Shown: piece by piece, positions 29,736-38,185 of the stretch
Numbering within the stretch: the first letter of the stretch is position 1
Layout of the letters: each line of letters begins with the position of its first letter
Virus record (IMG/VR): IMGVR_UViG_3300025512_000026
Coordinates: 1-43,483 of that record
Reading direction: 5' to 3' (one strand)
Length of the DNA: 43,483 nt
Source: a virus
Made by a program: the position numbers and the translations under genes
Notes under the pieces: model-generated
What the model saw: only the letters and a program-made list of their open reading frames with translations
Databases searched by the model: none
What the model was told of the DNA's origin: nothing

Positions 29736-30032
29736 TCATGTTCCGGTTTTCGCCCCGCTCTGCAGTAAATGGCCGTACTGCCGCCAGAGCATCGGGAACT
29801 TATTAAAAGTGCCACGTTCGAAATAATAAAGCCGCCTTTTTTTAGTTTCGTCCCCGTGCCCGTGGCCGACAAAAAAATCATAAAAACGGGATTTCCACCA
29901 GTCGTAACAGTTTCCAGCAGACCAACTTTCACGCTGCAGCCGCCAGCATTTCTGGGCGTGCGGCAAAAATTCATCCCAAATTGAAGTCAAATCGTCGGCA
30001 GGTAAGAATTCAAAGATGGTTAATTGTTGCAT
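29736..30032 (-). CDS. Small early phage protein (98 aa)
   Basis: Begins MQQLTIFEFLP, a start frequent among small clostridial phage proteins, followed by FLPHAQKCWRLQRESWSAGNCYDWWKSRFYDFFVGHGHGDETKKRRLYYFERGTF. Rich in aromatic residues with two Cys. GAGGAG precedes the ATG. It lies between the PAPS-reductase-family gene and the replication initiator. No function known. A competing frame (29717-29974) has no binding site. Confidence 0.65.
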   Translation of the reverse strand: MQQLTIFEFLPADDLTSIWDEFLPHAQKCWRLQRESWSAGNCYDWWKSRFYDFFVGHGHGDETKKRRLYYFERGTFNKFPMLWRQYGHLLQSGAKTGT

Positions 30033-30047
30033 GAGCCGTCTCCTCGG

Positions 30048-31286
30048 CTAAAACAAAACTGTCCCATATGACAACGCCTCCAGCATATTTTTCTTTGGCG
30101 TTAACCTATCAAACGCACACGGCCTCATATCCAACAGCCAATCATGTTCACAAGAATTTAACTTCACGTCATCACTTATCGCACAGGCAAATGTTTTCAT
30201 TTCCCTTGCCATTCCGTATTCCATCAATGCTCTCCACTTAGCAGGGAAGTGCTTCCGCAGTATCTCAATGTTGTTACCTTCGTAGGCCAACCCCGTGCCA
30301 CAGGTATAGCAGCCGTTGCGCTGGAACAGTTTTCTGCCGTCATCGTCCGTCAGGTCATACAGGGGTGAATACGGGCAGCTCCGCGACCAAATATATGCCC
30401 ACACATCTTCATCGTCCCATACTGACAAAGGGTTTGAATACAATGCGGCTTTCGTCTGGTACAAAAACCCGTAGTCAAGGAATGTAAACGTCCGGCGACG
30501 AGATTCGCTTGCCATCAAGCCTCTGAACAAAGTGTCGCACCCCAGTTTCCGTTGGAGCTTCTCGCTCGGGTTCTCCTTGATGAACATGCAGCAGGCATGG
30601 GAAATTCGCATATCGGGGAATTTGCTAATCATGTCGTAGTATTTTTTGTTCCCTTTGCTCTGCTCTGCGCTATATTTCAGGAACACATTGATATTGATGC
30701 GTGGCGCGTCCAATTTTGTAGCGTCTTTGCCCAGTATCGGGAAGCCGTACTGTTCTGCAATGAACCAGAAGCTGATGAGCGTCCCCGCTTCCCAGACCAG
30801 TTTGCGCTTGCGAAAGTCTGCCCACATATCAGGCGTGACCGCTTCGTTGAGCATGTCGGTTTTAAGCAGGCGACCTTTTTTGTTCAGATACCGTTGGATA
30901 TCTCCTTCCGCCTCAATCTTCGCCCAGACCTCTTTTTGTGCTTCATACTTCAGTCGTGGCACCTTGATGCGGTCAAGCTTTGTTTCATAAAAGTTATCGC
31001 CGCCCCATTCCTTCCCAAGCTTGCGGGCAAACAGAAGGGATTCTCGGTATTCAACTCCAGTATTGCCGAAAATAACTACCATGTTTTTAGCTTCTTCTGG
31101 GCAGGTCTCGCGAATTAGGTGCCAAAGAGCAGTCGAATCTTTGCCGCCCGAAAATGCAAGAGCAACCTTCTTGCCGCGCCGAAACGTTTCACGGATTATT
31201 TCCTGCGCCTTTTCGACTTTTTTATCCAGCGGCCACTGCTGCATCTCCTGCATCTGGGCATATAACAGGGCAGGCTGTTTGTCCAT
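30048..31286 (-). CDS. Phosphoadenylylsulfate reductase-family (PP-loop) protein
   Basis: A 412-residue protein with the ATP-pyrophosphatase loop ALAFSGGKDSTALWHL (about 42-55) and MVVIFGNTGVEYRESL, as in the PAPS reductase / DndC superfamily. Cys residues in SHACCMF and in GCYTCGTG of the C-terminal part could hold a metal or Fe-S cluster. Phages often carry such proteins; proposed roles are sulphur transfer in DNA modification or nucleotide chemistry, but the substrate is not known here. It follows the cytosine methyltransferase gene directly, which may point to DNA modification. Confidence 0.85.
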   Translation of the reverse strand: MDKQPALLYAQMQEMQQWPLDKKVEKAQEIIRETFRRGKKVALAFSGGKDSTALWHLIRETCPEEAKNMVVIFGNTGVEYRESLLFARKLGKEWGGDNFYETKLDRIKVPRLKYEAQKEVWAKIEAEGDIQRYLNKKGRLLKTDMLNEAVTPDMWADFRKRKLVWEAGTLISFWFIAEQYGFPILGKDATKLDAPRININVFLKYSAEQSKGNKKYYDMISKFPDMRISHACCMFIKENPSEKLQRKLGCDTLFRGLMASESRRRTFTFLDYGFLYQTKAALYSNPLSVWDDEDVWAYIWSRSCPYSPLYDLTDDDGRKLFQRNGCYTCGTGLAYEGNNIEILRKHFPAKWRALMEYGMAREMKTFACAISDDVKLNSCEHDWLLDMRPCAFDRLTPKKNMLEALSYGTVLF

Positions 31287-31305
31287 TATGCCACCACCTA
31301 TTCAT

Positions 31306-32820
31306 CTAATTGACGGCTGACATCCTCTGCATTCCACCGGCACACATCTCCGGCAAATTCGCCAGGACCAGCGCCTCGGCCAGCGGCGGGCACACTGCGT
31401 TCCCACACTTGGCCACCTGATCAGACTTTGTAAACTTATTGCCTTCACTGTCCCGGTCAATGATGTAATCAGCCGGAAATCCCTGCGCCGCAAAGAGTTC
31501 ATGCGGTTCGAGCATCCTCATCCCAATGTCCACGATCTGATAATCTTGGCCGTGGACTGTAACAAGGCCGAAGCGGTCACGGGTCGTAACGGTGTGTAGC
31601 GGCTCGGTGCAGTTGCTTCCTACGCTGGTGCCGTAGTAAGCCATGAGGAAGGCCCTCACTTCGCCCAGGTGCAGACCGCCGGCGGTGATCGTCGGAGCCG
31701 GATCCGTTACCGGTGCGCCGTGCTGACAGGTGCCACGCATTTTTATTAAATGGCTGACAACTAAGGCATTATGGTCTACGGTTGTAACTGTCGGCAACGG
31801 TGCTCCTAAGCTTGCTCCCGGACCGGTATAACCGCCGCCGTAGTGCTTGGCAAGAAAAGCTGCGACCAATCCATAGCGGTTCGATGTGTCCAGTGTCAGG
31901 ATGGGCCTGTCCATCGTCTGCCCTCGTGGAGTGTCGTCGTAGCTGTGGTACTGGGTAAGGAATGGCGTCACAACATAGTGCCCATTCACTGCAGTTATTG
32001 TGCTTAACGGTTGATTAATGTTCTCCGGACCGTTTTCAAATTTATAATTCACAATGAACGGACGTGGATTTTCCACCACAAATTTCTGAATCCCGCGGGC
32101 AATTCGCCGCATAGTGTTTTCCGCCAACGGCTTTTTACGCTCAAAAATGCTGGGACAAGGTAGGCTCCAGTCGATAATCTCCGCCGCCGTCCGCCAAGGT
32201 TTTAGCACCCCGGCATGGACTTCCAGTGTGTCAGGCTGCCCATGCGTCGGCTCTGGCCACACGATGGGCCTGCCGTCGCACCGGGCGACAAGAAATAACC
32301 TTTTGCGGATCGTCGGAGCCCCGTAGTCGCAGGCTCTTAGTTCACGCCAGTCCACCTTATAACCATACCGCTTCAGGGCATTAACAAAGGCATTAAACGT
32401 CCGGCCTTTCTGTTTGGGATCGGGCCTGTCGCCGACAAGCGGTCCCCAGGTCTTAAACTCTTCCACGTTCTCCAGGATGATCAAGCGAGGCCGGACAGTC
32501 GCCGCCCACCTGACGGCCACCCATGCGAGGCCACGAATCTTCTTTTCCACTGGCTTGCCGCCTTTGGCCTTACTGAAATGCTTACAATCCGGAGAGAGCC
32601 AGCAGAGTGCCACAGGTCGACCGGCCGCGACTTCCCTCGGGTCAACGTCCCAAACATCTTCTAAGTAGTGCTTGGTGTCAGGATGATTGACTTTGTGCAT
32701 GGCAATAGCTATGGGGTCGTGATTGATGGCAATGTCTACGGAGCGCCCTATGGCTCTTGCAATACCGATTGATGCGCCACCGCCACCTGCAAAATTATCT
32801 ATAAATATTTCGCGATTCAA
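31306..32820 (-). CDS. C5 cytosine DNA methyltransferase
   Basis: A SAM-dependent methyltransferase of about 504 residues. Motif I is IDNFAGGGGASIGIARA; the catalytic loop is LSPDCKHFS (Cys nucleophile, PDC variant of PC); motif VI is LENVEE; the late motif is LEPHELFAAQGFP. Between motif VIII and IX the recognition part contains five repeats of about 33-35 residues. Probably self-protection against host restriction, as no partner endonuclease is adjacent. The start is unclear: TTG at 32820 puts motif I near residue 8, while GTG at 32871 overlaps the upstream gene. Confidence 0.9.
   Translation of the reverse strand: MNREIFIDNFAGGGGASIGIARAIGRSVDIAINHDPIAIAMHKVNHPDTKHYLEDVWDVDPREVAAGRPVALCWLSPDCKHFSKAKGGKPVEKKIRGLAWVAVRWAATVRPRLIILENVEEFKTWGPLVGDRPDPKQKGRTFNAFVNALKRYGYKVDWRELRACDYGAPTIRKRLFLVARCDGRPIVWPEPTHGQPDTLEVHAGVLKPWRTAAEIIDWSLPCPSIFERKKPLAENTMRRIARGIQKFVVENPRPFIVNYKFENGPENINQPLSTITAVNGHYVVTPFLTQYHSYDDTPRGQTMDRPILTLDTSNRYGLVAAFLAKHYGGGYTGPGASLGAPLPTVTTVDHNALVVSHLIKMRGTCQHGAPVTDPAPTITAGGLHLGEVRAFLMAYYGTSVGSNCTEPLHTVTTRDRFGLVTVHGQDYQIVDIGMRMLEPHELFAAQGFPADYIIDRDSEGNKFTKSDQVAKCGNAVCPPLAEALVLANLPEMCAGGMQRMSAVN
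31490..32013 (-). repeat. Five tandem protein repeats in the methyltransferase recognition region
   Basis: Units begin at QPLSTITAVN, RPILTLDTSN, APLPTVTTVD, DPAPTITAGG and EPLHTVTTRD and continue with a conserved L-V..fL..yyG block. Spacing is 35, 35, 33 and 33 codons. The repetition is at protein level; the DNA copies are diverged. Confidence 0.75.
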
Positions 32821-32824
32821 TCCC

Positions 32825-33058
32825 TTACACTGCCCTTCTAAGCCGGCCTTGCCGTTGATACATCCCCACACCGATACCCGCCAGGATGAGGATAATCACC
32901 GGCCAGTCACCAGATGATTCGCCGCGCAAACTTTTTCCGGTAGCCGTGTATATTTTAAAACTCCACAACGTAACATAGCCTAGGGAGAGTATTGCAACTA
33001 ACCAGCGAGGAATTTTTTTAAAAGGGGTCGATTGCCGCCACTTAATCATGTTAATCAC
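32825..33058 (-). CDS. Small membrane protein with two transmembrane segments
   Basis: A 77-residue protein with hydrophobic segments WLVAILSLGYVTLWSF and WPVIILILAGIGVGMY, separated by a short polar stretch (KIYTATGKSLRGESSGD); the C-terminus is basic (RQGRLRRAV). GTG at 33058 overlaps the preceding stop, and the stop lies just before the methyltransferase start. Early-expressed, in the recombination/modification cluster. Possibly a superinfection-exclusion or host-modulation protein, but nothing in the sequence decides this. Confidence 0.65.
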   Translation of the reverse strand: MINMIKWRQSTPFKKIPRWLVAILSLGYVTLWSFKIYTATGKSLRGESSGDWPVIILILAGIGVGMYQRQGRLRRAV

Positions 33059-33770
33059 TTACCGCCCTTTCTGCAGCAATATAGGTCGGCTTGCCGGTTA
33101 GTTCCTGTATCTCCCGCTTGAACCGGGCACCGTCACTGTTGCCGTCGGATAGATGTATAAGCCAAATTTCCTGCAACTTGCTTAGGTCATTGGCCAACAG
33201 AAATTTTTTTACGTTCTCCAAGCTAAAGTGACTTTTGATGAGTCGTTTTTTCATTTCTGCCGGCAATGACCCGCTTGAGACATTGCTGTCCAAAATTTCA
33301 TAGCTGTGGTTACACTCAAGCATAATGTGTGTCAGGCCGGTAAACGTGTAGCGACAGTAGTAGCTGTCAGTCAAGTAAAGTAGCTTTTCTCCTATCGGAT
33401 TTGCCAGCAAAAACCCCATAGCGCCCTCGCAGTCGTGTTCAGCGGGAAAGGGTAGCACAACCCATGTGCCTAGCTTGAATTGCTTCAGCGGTGCGACGAT
33501 GTGCAACCGATGATGCCGCTCCAAATCCCTCGCCGTTCCCTGGCTCATGTACACATCCACGCTTGCTTTGAGCAGGTCCGGCACCGCCTTAATATGATCG
33601 CCATGCAGATGCGAGACAAGGCAGCCAGATAATGATGCTAGGCCAAAACCAATGCCTTCGCGGAGTCTCTTGATGTTGATGCCTGCGTCAAGGAGCAAAC
33701 TGCTACTACTGCCGGTGATGTAGTAGCAGTTCCCTTTGCTTGAAGATGCGAGGGGCTTAATTGAGATCAA
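33051..33770 (-). CDS. MBL-fold metallo-hydrolase of the recombination module
   Basis: A 239-residue metallo-beta-lactamase-fold enzyme. The metal motif is SHLHGDHI (HxHxDH), with later HDCEGAMGF, LTDSYYCRY and ECNHS, a set seen in the YycJ-like nuclease/phosphodiesterase branch. It overlaps the recT stop by TTGA, so the two are coupled. In Firmicute phages a gene of this type is often found with RecT and an SbcC-like ATPase. It may act as the exonuclease that feeds single strands to RecT (inference). Confidence 0.83.
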   Translation of the reverse strand: MISIKPLASSSKGNCYYITGSSSSLLLDAGINIKRLREGIGFGLASLSGCLVSHLHGDHIKAVPDLLKASVDVYMSQGTARDLERHHRLHIVAPLKQFKLGTWVVLPFPAEHDCEGAMGFLLANPIGEKLLYLTDSYYCRYTFTGLTHIMLECNHSYEILDSNVSSGSLPAEMKKRLIKSHFSLENVKKFLLANDLSKLQEIWLIHLSDGNSDGARFKREIQELTGKPTYIAAERAVSD

Positions 33771-34651
33771 AAGTCTGGTCCGCCCGCAATCGTTTGTTGC
33801 CCGCAGGCGCCCTCCTGCTCATCCGCAGGAAAGTCCTCATACTCTATTTCAACAATATCGATCGGCGTTGTGTTGGCGTTTAATTCAATCTCTTCCGCAA
33901 CTTCAATTTCTGCTTGGATTTCACCAGACCGGACGATGCTCTGCCGCAATAAATGACGATCACTGGACGAGTTGAGGATGGTTTTGCATGCCCGGTTGAT
34001 GATCGTCTTTTTCGCCATTTCAGCGGTAAATTTATCATGCGTGCTTCCGGCTTTAACCTGCCCCTTTTCGTCTACCGGGTTCATTTGGCTTTGCTTCCAA
34101 GACTGCTTGATTTCTTCAAAAGTCATGATTTCAGTTTTTGCAATCTCACCGTCCGTGTTGATGATCAGGCAGTAGGCAGCCTTGATCTTCTTGCTGTTGA
34201 TATTCTCCAGCGCCTGCTCGTGTATGGAGATTTCCTTCCTCCCGCGAACCATTGCATACTTGAAGGTGTCGCCCTCGTAAACCACTTCCGCTACGATGTC
34301 GGCAATGGTGTCATCAATCATCTTTGCCAGCGCCATGGTCCCGAAGTAACTACGCTGGAATACAAGCTGATCCCCGTAGGCAATGAAATACCCTTGTTTC
34401 TTCATGGGGTTCAGCCCCTGAACAACCATGTCCAGCAGGGCATTTGCAATGCTTGTCTTGTTGCATACCTGCAAAACCGGCTTTTTATCCCTGTTAAGCG
34501 TGTTCTGTAGAATCAGCCATGCCGACTTCATTGCGTTGTCCGGCGAATATCCTGCCGGCAGGTGAAGTTCCCCCCGCTTGATAAACTCCTGCACCTTGCG
34601 CGCAACGACATCAACAACGTCTTTTTTTACTACTGCTAAATCATTAGTCAT
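33767..34651 (-). CDS. recT: RecT single-strand annealing protein
   Basis: A 294-residue recombinase that pairs complementary single-stranded DNA in phage replication and recombination. Family blocks: AWLILQNTLNRDKKPVLQVCNKTSIANALLDMVVQGLNPMKKQGYFIAYGDQLVFQRSYFGTMALAKM, VYEGDTFKYAMVRGRKEISIHEQ, AAYCLIINTDGEIAKTEIMTFEEIKQSWKQS, KFTAEMAKKTIINRACKTIL. The C-terminus is acidic, as usual. The ATG follows GGGGAGG inside the end of the ATPase gene. No RecE-type exonuclease is encoded nearby. Confidence 0.93.
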   Translation of the reverse strand: MTNDLAVVKKDVVDVVARKVQEFIKRGELHLPAGYSPDNAMKSAWLILQNTLNRDKKPVLQVCNKTSIANALLDMVVQGLNPMKKQGYFIAYGDQLVFQRSYFGTMALAKMIDDTIADIVAEVVYEGDTFKYAMVRGRKEISIHEQALENINSKKIKAAYCLIINTDGEIAKTEIMTFEEIKQSWKQSQMNPVDEKGQVKAGSTHDKFTAEMAKKTIINRACKTILNSSSDRHLLRQSIVRSGEIQAEIEVAEEIELNANTTPIDIVEIEYEDFPADEQEGACGQQTIAGGPDF

Positions 34652-36646
34652 TTATGCTACCTCCCCGAATAACGTATTTTGTCCCTCGATCTCAACTCTC
34701 AGCTGCTTATCCTTCGCGCTTACAATCAGACGGATCTGTTGTCCACGGGTTTCCGGCAATCGCGTTACGGCCTCTGCATTGTCCAGGAATATCGGTGGGG
34801 CGAAAGCGTAATGCTCCGCCAGCGTGTTAATGATGTCTAGGCCGACGATAAACTGATGTCCACGATTCAGTCCGCTGTTATAGGGCACACCATTCAAAAC
34901 GGTTTCACAGCACGGTTCCACGCCACCGTTGATGTTTTCTTTGAACAGCTTAAACCGAGCGAGCTTAAACTTGCTGTTAATCTTCTCTTCCAACATGTCT
35001 ACTTTCGCTTTGACAAACAGGTCAGCTAGGTACAGTTCGCGCTCTAGCTTCTCGTATTCGGCAGCCAACTTCTTTTCCTCGGCGGCCAGTTCTTTTATCC
35101 TGGTTTGACCCTTTTCGCGCCGGTCAATATGCGCCAAGACATCATCTACGCGGCTGATTTTGCTCTCCAGCAGACAAACTTCTTCCTCGGCCATGGTCAG
35201 CAGTTCCCGGTCGCCGGCGCGGAGAGCATCGATCTCGGATTCAAGGGCTTGTATTTTTACCTGTGCCGCTTTGTATTCAGGTGAGGTTGCGGGGTCTGTG
35301 GCCGATGCAATGATTTTGACTATCTCCGCTTCCATCTTCCCGATAACGTCGGCATCCAGCAGGGCCAGCTTGGACTGAGCGTCGGTTATGGTTTTGGTGT
35401 GCATCTCGTTTGCTGCTTTAAGGGATTCAATGTCAGCCTTGCACCGCTTCCCTTTGGTGCTGATTGCTTCAAGATCCATGGCTTTTTGGTGGTTGAAAGA
35501 TGCAAGGGCTTTTTCCTTTGCTTCCTGCAGACGCTCCGCTGGCAGCGTCTGCCCACACGCAGAACAGGCACCGTCCTGTTCAAGCGTAAACTCTCTGCCG
35601 TTTACTTCGTGCCACAGCTTTCTGAGGGTTTCCGCGTCTTTCTCGTGGGCCTGAATAGCGAACAGGTTAGCGTCCCTATATCGTTCTGCGGACTGGATTT
35701 CCCGTCTTAGCACGTCTGCGGCATCCTTCAGCGCGTTTATCTCCTGTCGTTTCCCTGCTGCTCTCACATCCACAGCCGCCCCGTGCTTGTTGCGGATGTC
35801 CAGCAGTTGCGACTCAACTTCCCGCAGCATCTTCGTTTTTTCGGCAATTTCACCGCCGCTCTTTATGCGGGCGACTTCGGCCTGTTTCTCTTTCAACTGC
35901 TTTTTCAGTTCCGCTTTCTCACCATTTAGCTGACTTTGTGTCACATCGGCTGGTGCAGGCAGCCCACGTTCGGCCTCGTCAATGCGTACCGGGATTTTCT
36001 CTAGTTCCTTGTTGATCTCCGTACGCCGGGACAAAATAACCCTGCGGTGTTCGTCCAGCGTCCTGCTGCCGAGTATGGCGGGCAGGCCCTTCAGATCAAC
36101 GCTGGAGGCAACTACATCGGCATCCGACACATCACCGCAGACCTCCAGAAGCACCTCGCGCCTCTTCTGCCAGTGCAAAACGGTGTTGAAATAGGCCGGG
36201 TTCGTCAGCAACCTAAAGGCATCTTCGTCGGCAATCTCGGCGATTTTGTCAGCGTATTCCCCAGCCTTAACCGGTACGCAGTCAATAAAATGGTCAACTG
36301 TGTGGCCGGTGAACTCTTTGGTGGCGCTTCCACGCTTTTTTGTCCAGTTCTCGGCATAACGCTTCCGCAGGGTCAGTGCCGTGCCATTGATTTCAAATAT
36401 GCCTTCAACCTCATGGTCCAACCCGTGGATAACTTGTCCGTCCGGCGTTAGCGTCTTAATCTCAAAATCCTTGCGATTGTGACTGTCTTTGCCGAATAGG
36501 AGCCAGAGAAACGCATCGTAGATGGTTGTCTTGCCGGCCGCATTGTCTCCGTATACGTCGACGTTGTGGCCGTTTGGCCTGAAGATAAAATCCCGGCAGC
36601 CCTTGAAGTTCTTTAATGTCAATGAAAGCAGTTTCATGATCTGCAT
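34652..36646 (-). CDS. SbcC/Rad50-like ATPase with zinc hook
   Basis: A 664-residue SMC-type ATPase. The Walker A is VYGDNAAGKTTIYDAFLWLLFG (about 31-52). Two long coiled coils flank ACSACGQTLP (about 360-370), a CxxC zinc hook. The C-terminal head carries FIVGLDIINTLAEHY and PIFLDNAEAV, where a Walker B of the usual LDE type reads LDNAE. Bridges DNA ends and drives a partner nuclease in SbcCD; here the partner is probably the MBL-fold protein or an absent host SbcD. AGGAGG precedes the ATG. Confidence 0.88.
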   Translation of the reverse strand: MQIMKLLSLTLKNFKGCRDFIFRPNGHNVDVYGDNAAGKTTIYDAFLWLLFGKDSHNRKDFEIKTLTPDGQVIHGLDHEVEGIFEINGTALTLRKRYAENWTKKRGSATKEFTGHTVDHFIDCVPVKAGEYADKIAEIADEDAFRLLTNPAYFNTVLHWQKRREVLLEVCGDVSDADVVASSVDLKGLPAILGSRTLDEHRRVILSRRTEINKELEKIPVRIDEAERGLPAPADVTQSQLNGEKAELKKQLKEKQAEVARIKSGGEIAEKTKMLREVESQLLDIRNKHGAAVDVRAAGKRQEINALKDAADVLRREIQSAERYRDANLFAIQAHEKDAETLRKLWHEVNGREFTLEQDGACSACGQTLPAERLQEAKEKALASFNHQKAMDLEAISTKGKRCKADIESLKAANEMHTKTITDAQSKLALLDADVIGKMEAEIVKIIASATDPATSPEYKAAQVKIQALESEIDALRAGDRELLTMAEEEVCLLESKISRVDDVLAHIDRREKGQTRIKELAAEEKKLAAEYEKLERELYLADLFVKAKVDMLEEKINSKFKLARFKLFKENINGGVEPCCETVLNGVPYNSGLNRGHQFIVGLDIINTLAEHYAFAPPIFLDNAEAVTRLPETRGQQIRLIVSAKDKQLRVEIEGQNTLFGEVA

Positions 36647-36654
36647 CCGTCCTC

Positions 36655-36867
36655 CTAACTATGGCTTACGCCGCACTTGGTGCAACCGCTCCCTAGGCCG
36701 TGTATAGCTCCGTTATACTCGTATCTGTTGCCGATAGCTTTGCCCCCGCAAAACGGGCAAATGAACTCCAGTCTTCCTGTCTCTATGCCGGCCTTTTTGA
36801 AGGCCTCGTTTGATGCCTCCATAAAATTGCAGGCCTTGAACAAAAAGTCATTCTGGCTGCTGCTCAC
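36655..36867 (-). CDS. Small zinc-ribbon protein (70 aa)
   Basis: A GTG-started protein with FLFKACNFMEASNEAFKKAGIETG, then FICPFCGGKAIGNRYEYNGAIHGLGSGCTKCGVSHS: two CxxC knuckles in a classic zinc ribbon. GTG at 36867 has AAAGGAGG and an eight-base spacer. It overlaps the end of the upstream gene by 20 bases. Function unknown. Confidence 0.68.
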   Translation of the reverse strand: MSSSQNDFLFKACNFMEASNEAFKKAGIETGRLEFICPFCGGKAIGNRYEYNGAIHGLGSGCTKCGVSHS

Positions 36868-37027
36868 TTGTTTCGCCTCCTTTGTCGTTGGGCGCTGCTG
36901 GTATATAGCGTACATACTTGTAATTCAGGCACCCGCCTGGCTCAATTAAAATCACTGCTAGGTCGCAGGTACCTTCTTTGTTATCGAGATGATCACAAAA
37001 TTGACATCTGCAATATACAAGAGTCAT
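36848..37027 (-). CDS. 59-residue cysteine-rich early protein
   Basis: Runs MTLVYCRCQFCDHLDNKEG and on to TCDLAVILIEPGGCLNYKYVRY. Five cysteines in the first 33 residues (CRC..C...C...C) suggest metal binding. GAGGAGG precedes the ATG at 37027, which overlaps the stop of the upstream gene by ATGA. Confidence 0.68.
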   Translation of the reverse strand: MTLVYCRCQFCDHLDNKEGTCDLAVILIEPGGCLNYKYVRYIPAAPNDKGGETSEQQPE

Positions 37028-37272
37028 AGCTTCGCCTCCTCTACATACGGGGCCTTGTCGATAATCCTGCGGATACGCTCAATCTCATGATGCAGGCGTA
37101 TCCACCACTCCGCATCAGCTGCCCTGTTCGGGAACATAGGATTACCGTCAGCAGTTTTCTCTTGTCCTAACTCACCACAGGCCTTGATTTCGCGTTCGCG
37201 ATATTTGGTGCTTATGAGTATATACATCGTCAACAAGGTTGCTTGCTCATCTGTAAGTGTAATGGTGCGCAT
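37024..37272 (-). CDS. Small early phage protein (82 aa)
   Basis: Starts MRTITLTDEQATLLTMYILISTKYREREIKACGELG and ends with a helix (EWWIRLHHEIERIRRIIDKAPY). The ATG at 37272 lies after AGAGGAG. A common size and pattern of phage accessory proteins of unknown role. The downstream stop overlaps the next start by ATGA. Confidence 0.65.
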   Translation of the reverse strand: MRTITLTDEQATLLTMYILISTKYREREIKACGELGQEKTADGNPMFPNRAADAEWWIRLHHEIERIRRIIDKAPYVEEAKL

Positions 37273-37333
37273 CTTTACGTCTCCTCTCTCCCCTTGCACC
37301 AGCCTGCCAGGCGTGGTACAATAGGGGCAACAA

Positions 37334-37468
37334 TCATTTCGTGTGCCGCTTCCGAGCGGTCTTTTTCTTTTCTCGGTACTCGGCCAGGTAAACTACCTGG
37401 CTTTTTTGGTTGCGCAGCCAGGCACGGAAGCTGCGGACTGTGCCAGCGTACCTCAATACAACAAGCAC
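37334..37468 (-). CDS. 44-residue basic protein
   Basis: Begins MLVVLRYAGTVRSFRAWLRN and ends EKKKTARKRHTK, very basic at the C-terminus. GTG at 37468 follows GGAGGAGG with eight-base spacing, within the end of the preceding small gene. Could bind nucleic acid. Inside it, CCAGGTA and TACCTGG form an inverted repeat that reads as a T-tailed hairpin on the plus strand. Confidence 0.6.
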   Translation of the reverse strand: MLVVLRYAGTVRSFRAWLRNQKSQVVYLAEYREKKKTARKRHTK

Positions 37469-37469
37469 T

Positions 37470-37637
37470 TTATCCACCTCCTCCCAGGTACTCCCGGCAA
37501 ACCTCTAGGATAATCCGCTCAGTCACTGCAGCCGCCGAGAATACCGCCACATGCTCCTTGCCGTGGTACAGGTCGACACAGTGGTCATCCTGCTCCCACA
37601 GCTCGAACCCGCCCGGCAGTCCGTATGCCGGGATCAC
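37470..37637 (-). CDS. 55-residue early protein
   Basis: A GTG-started frame: MIPAYGLPGGFELWEQDDHC, then VDLYHGKEHVAVFSAAAVTERIILEVCREYLGGGG. Acidic N-terminal half, helical C-terminal half. No good Shine-Dalgarno precedes the GTG, but a six-codon leader (TTG...TAG) behind AGGGGGG ends just upstream, which would allow reinitiation. The open frame contains the strong ribosome binding site of the next gene. Confidence 0.5.
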   Translation of the reverse strand: MIPAYGLPGGFELWEQDDHCVDLYHGKEHVAVFSAAAVTERIILEVCREYLGGGG

Positions 37638-37675
37638 GAGCTAACCACGTTTGTCTTTCAAGGTCGCCCCCCTTT

Positions 37676-38134
37676 CTACCCCGCCAGGGGCATGATTTCT
37701 TTGATGTTTATACCCTGCCGCAGGGCGTAGATTTTCAGCTCGCCGATCCGCTTCTCCAGCTCCACCGCTTCCTTCAGGATGCTCTCAAACTCGTCTACTT
37801 CATGCTGCCTAAGCTCCCCGTCGGCAGCGATCCTGATCAGCCTGTCCCGCAGCTGCTCCACATCAGACAACTCCCTTAATACTCTTAACACCGTCACTGC
37901 AAACTCGGATCGTTCCACTGAATGCGCGAGTACCTGCCCGATGGGGCATACTTTTGCGCAGTAATCCGCCGGCAACGCTGGTTCTTTGTACACCTCCGCC
38001 ATACGCAACGCTACATCCGGCGGCGCTATGGTGCGCCCACTCTCGTAATCCGCAAGCGTCCTGGTGCCTATGTAGAGCTGGTGGGCGGCACATTCCCTGC
38101 TTATTCCGGCTGTACTTCGTGCTGTCTTGAACAT
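37676..38134 (-). CDS. XRE-family regulator with C-terminal helical domain
   Basis: A 152-residue protein. The N-terminal helix-turn-helix (TARSTAGISRECAAHQLYIGTRTLADYESGRTIAPPDVALRMAEVY) is of the XRE/Cro type. The central Cys pair (DYCAKVCPIG) and a long C-terminal coiled region (VLRELSDVEQLRDRLIRIAADGELRQHEVDEFESILKEAVELEKRIGELK) follow. ATG at 38134 has AAGGAGG with eight-base spacing. A second early regulator, perhaps switching between early and replication genes. Confidence 0.78.
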   Translation of the reverse strand: MFKTARSTAGISRECAAHQLYIGTRTLADYESGRTIAPPDVALRMAEVYKEPALPADYCAKVCPIGQVLAHSVERSEFAVTVLRVLRELSDVEQLRDRLIRIAADGELRQHEVDEFESILKEAVELEKRIGELKIYALRQGINIKEIMPLAG

Positions 38135-38185
38135 TGTTATCACCTCCTTACCGGGTCAAAATATAAGTAAACGAGCTCGTCCACC

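Noticed and set aside
29717-29974. Alternative 85-residue frame overlapping the 98-residue early protein
   Set aside because: No ribosome binding site, whereas the 29736-30032 frame starts properly after GAGGAG.
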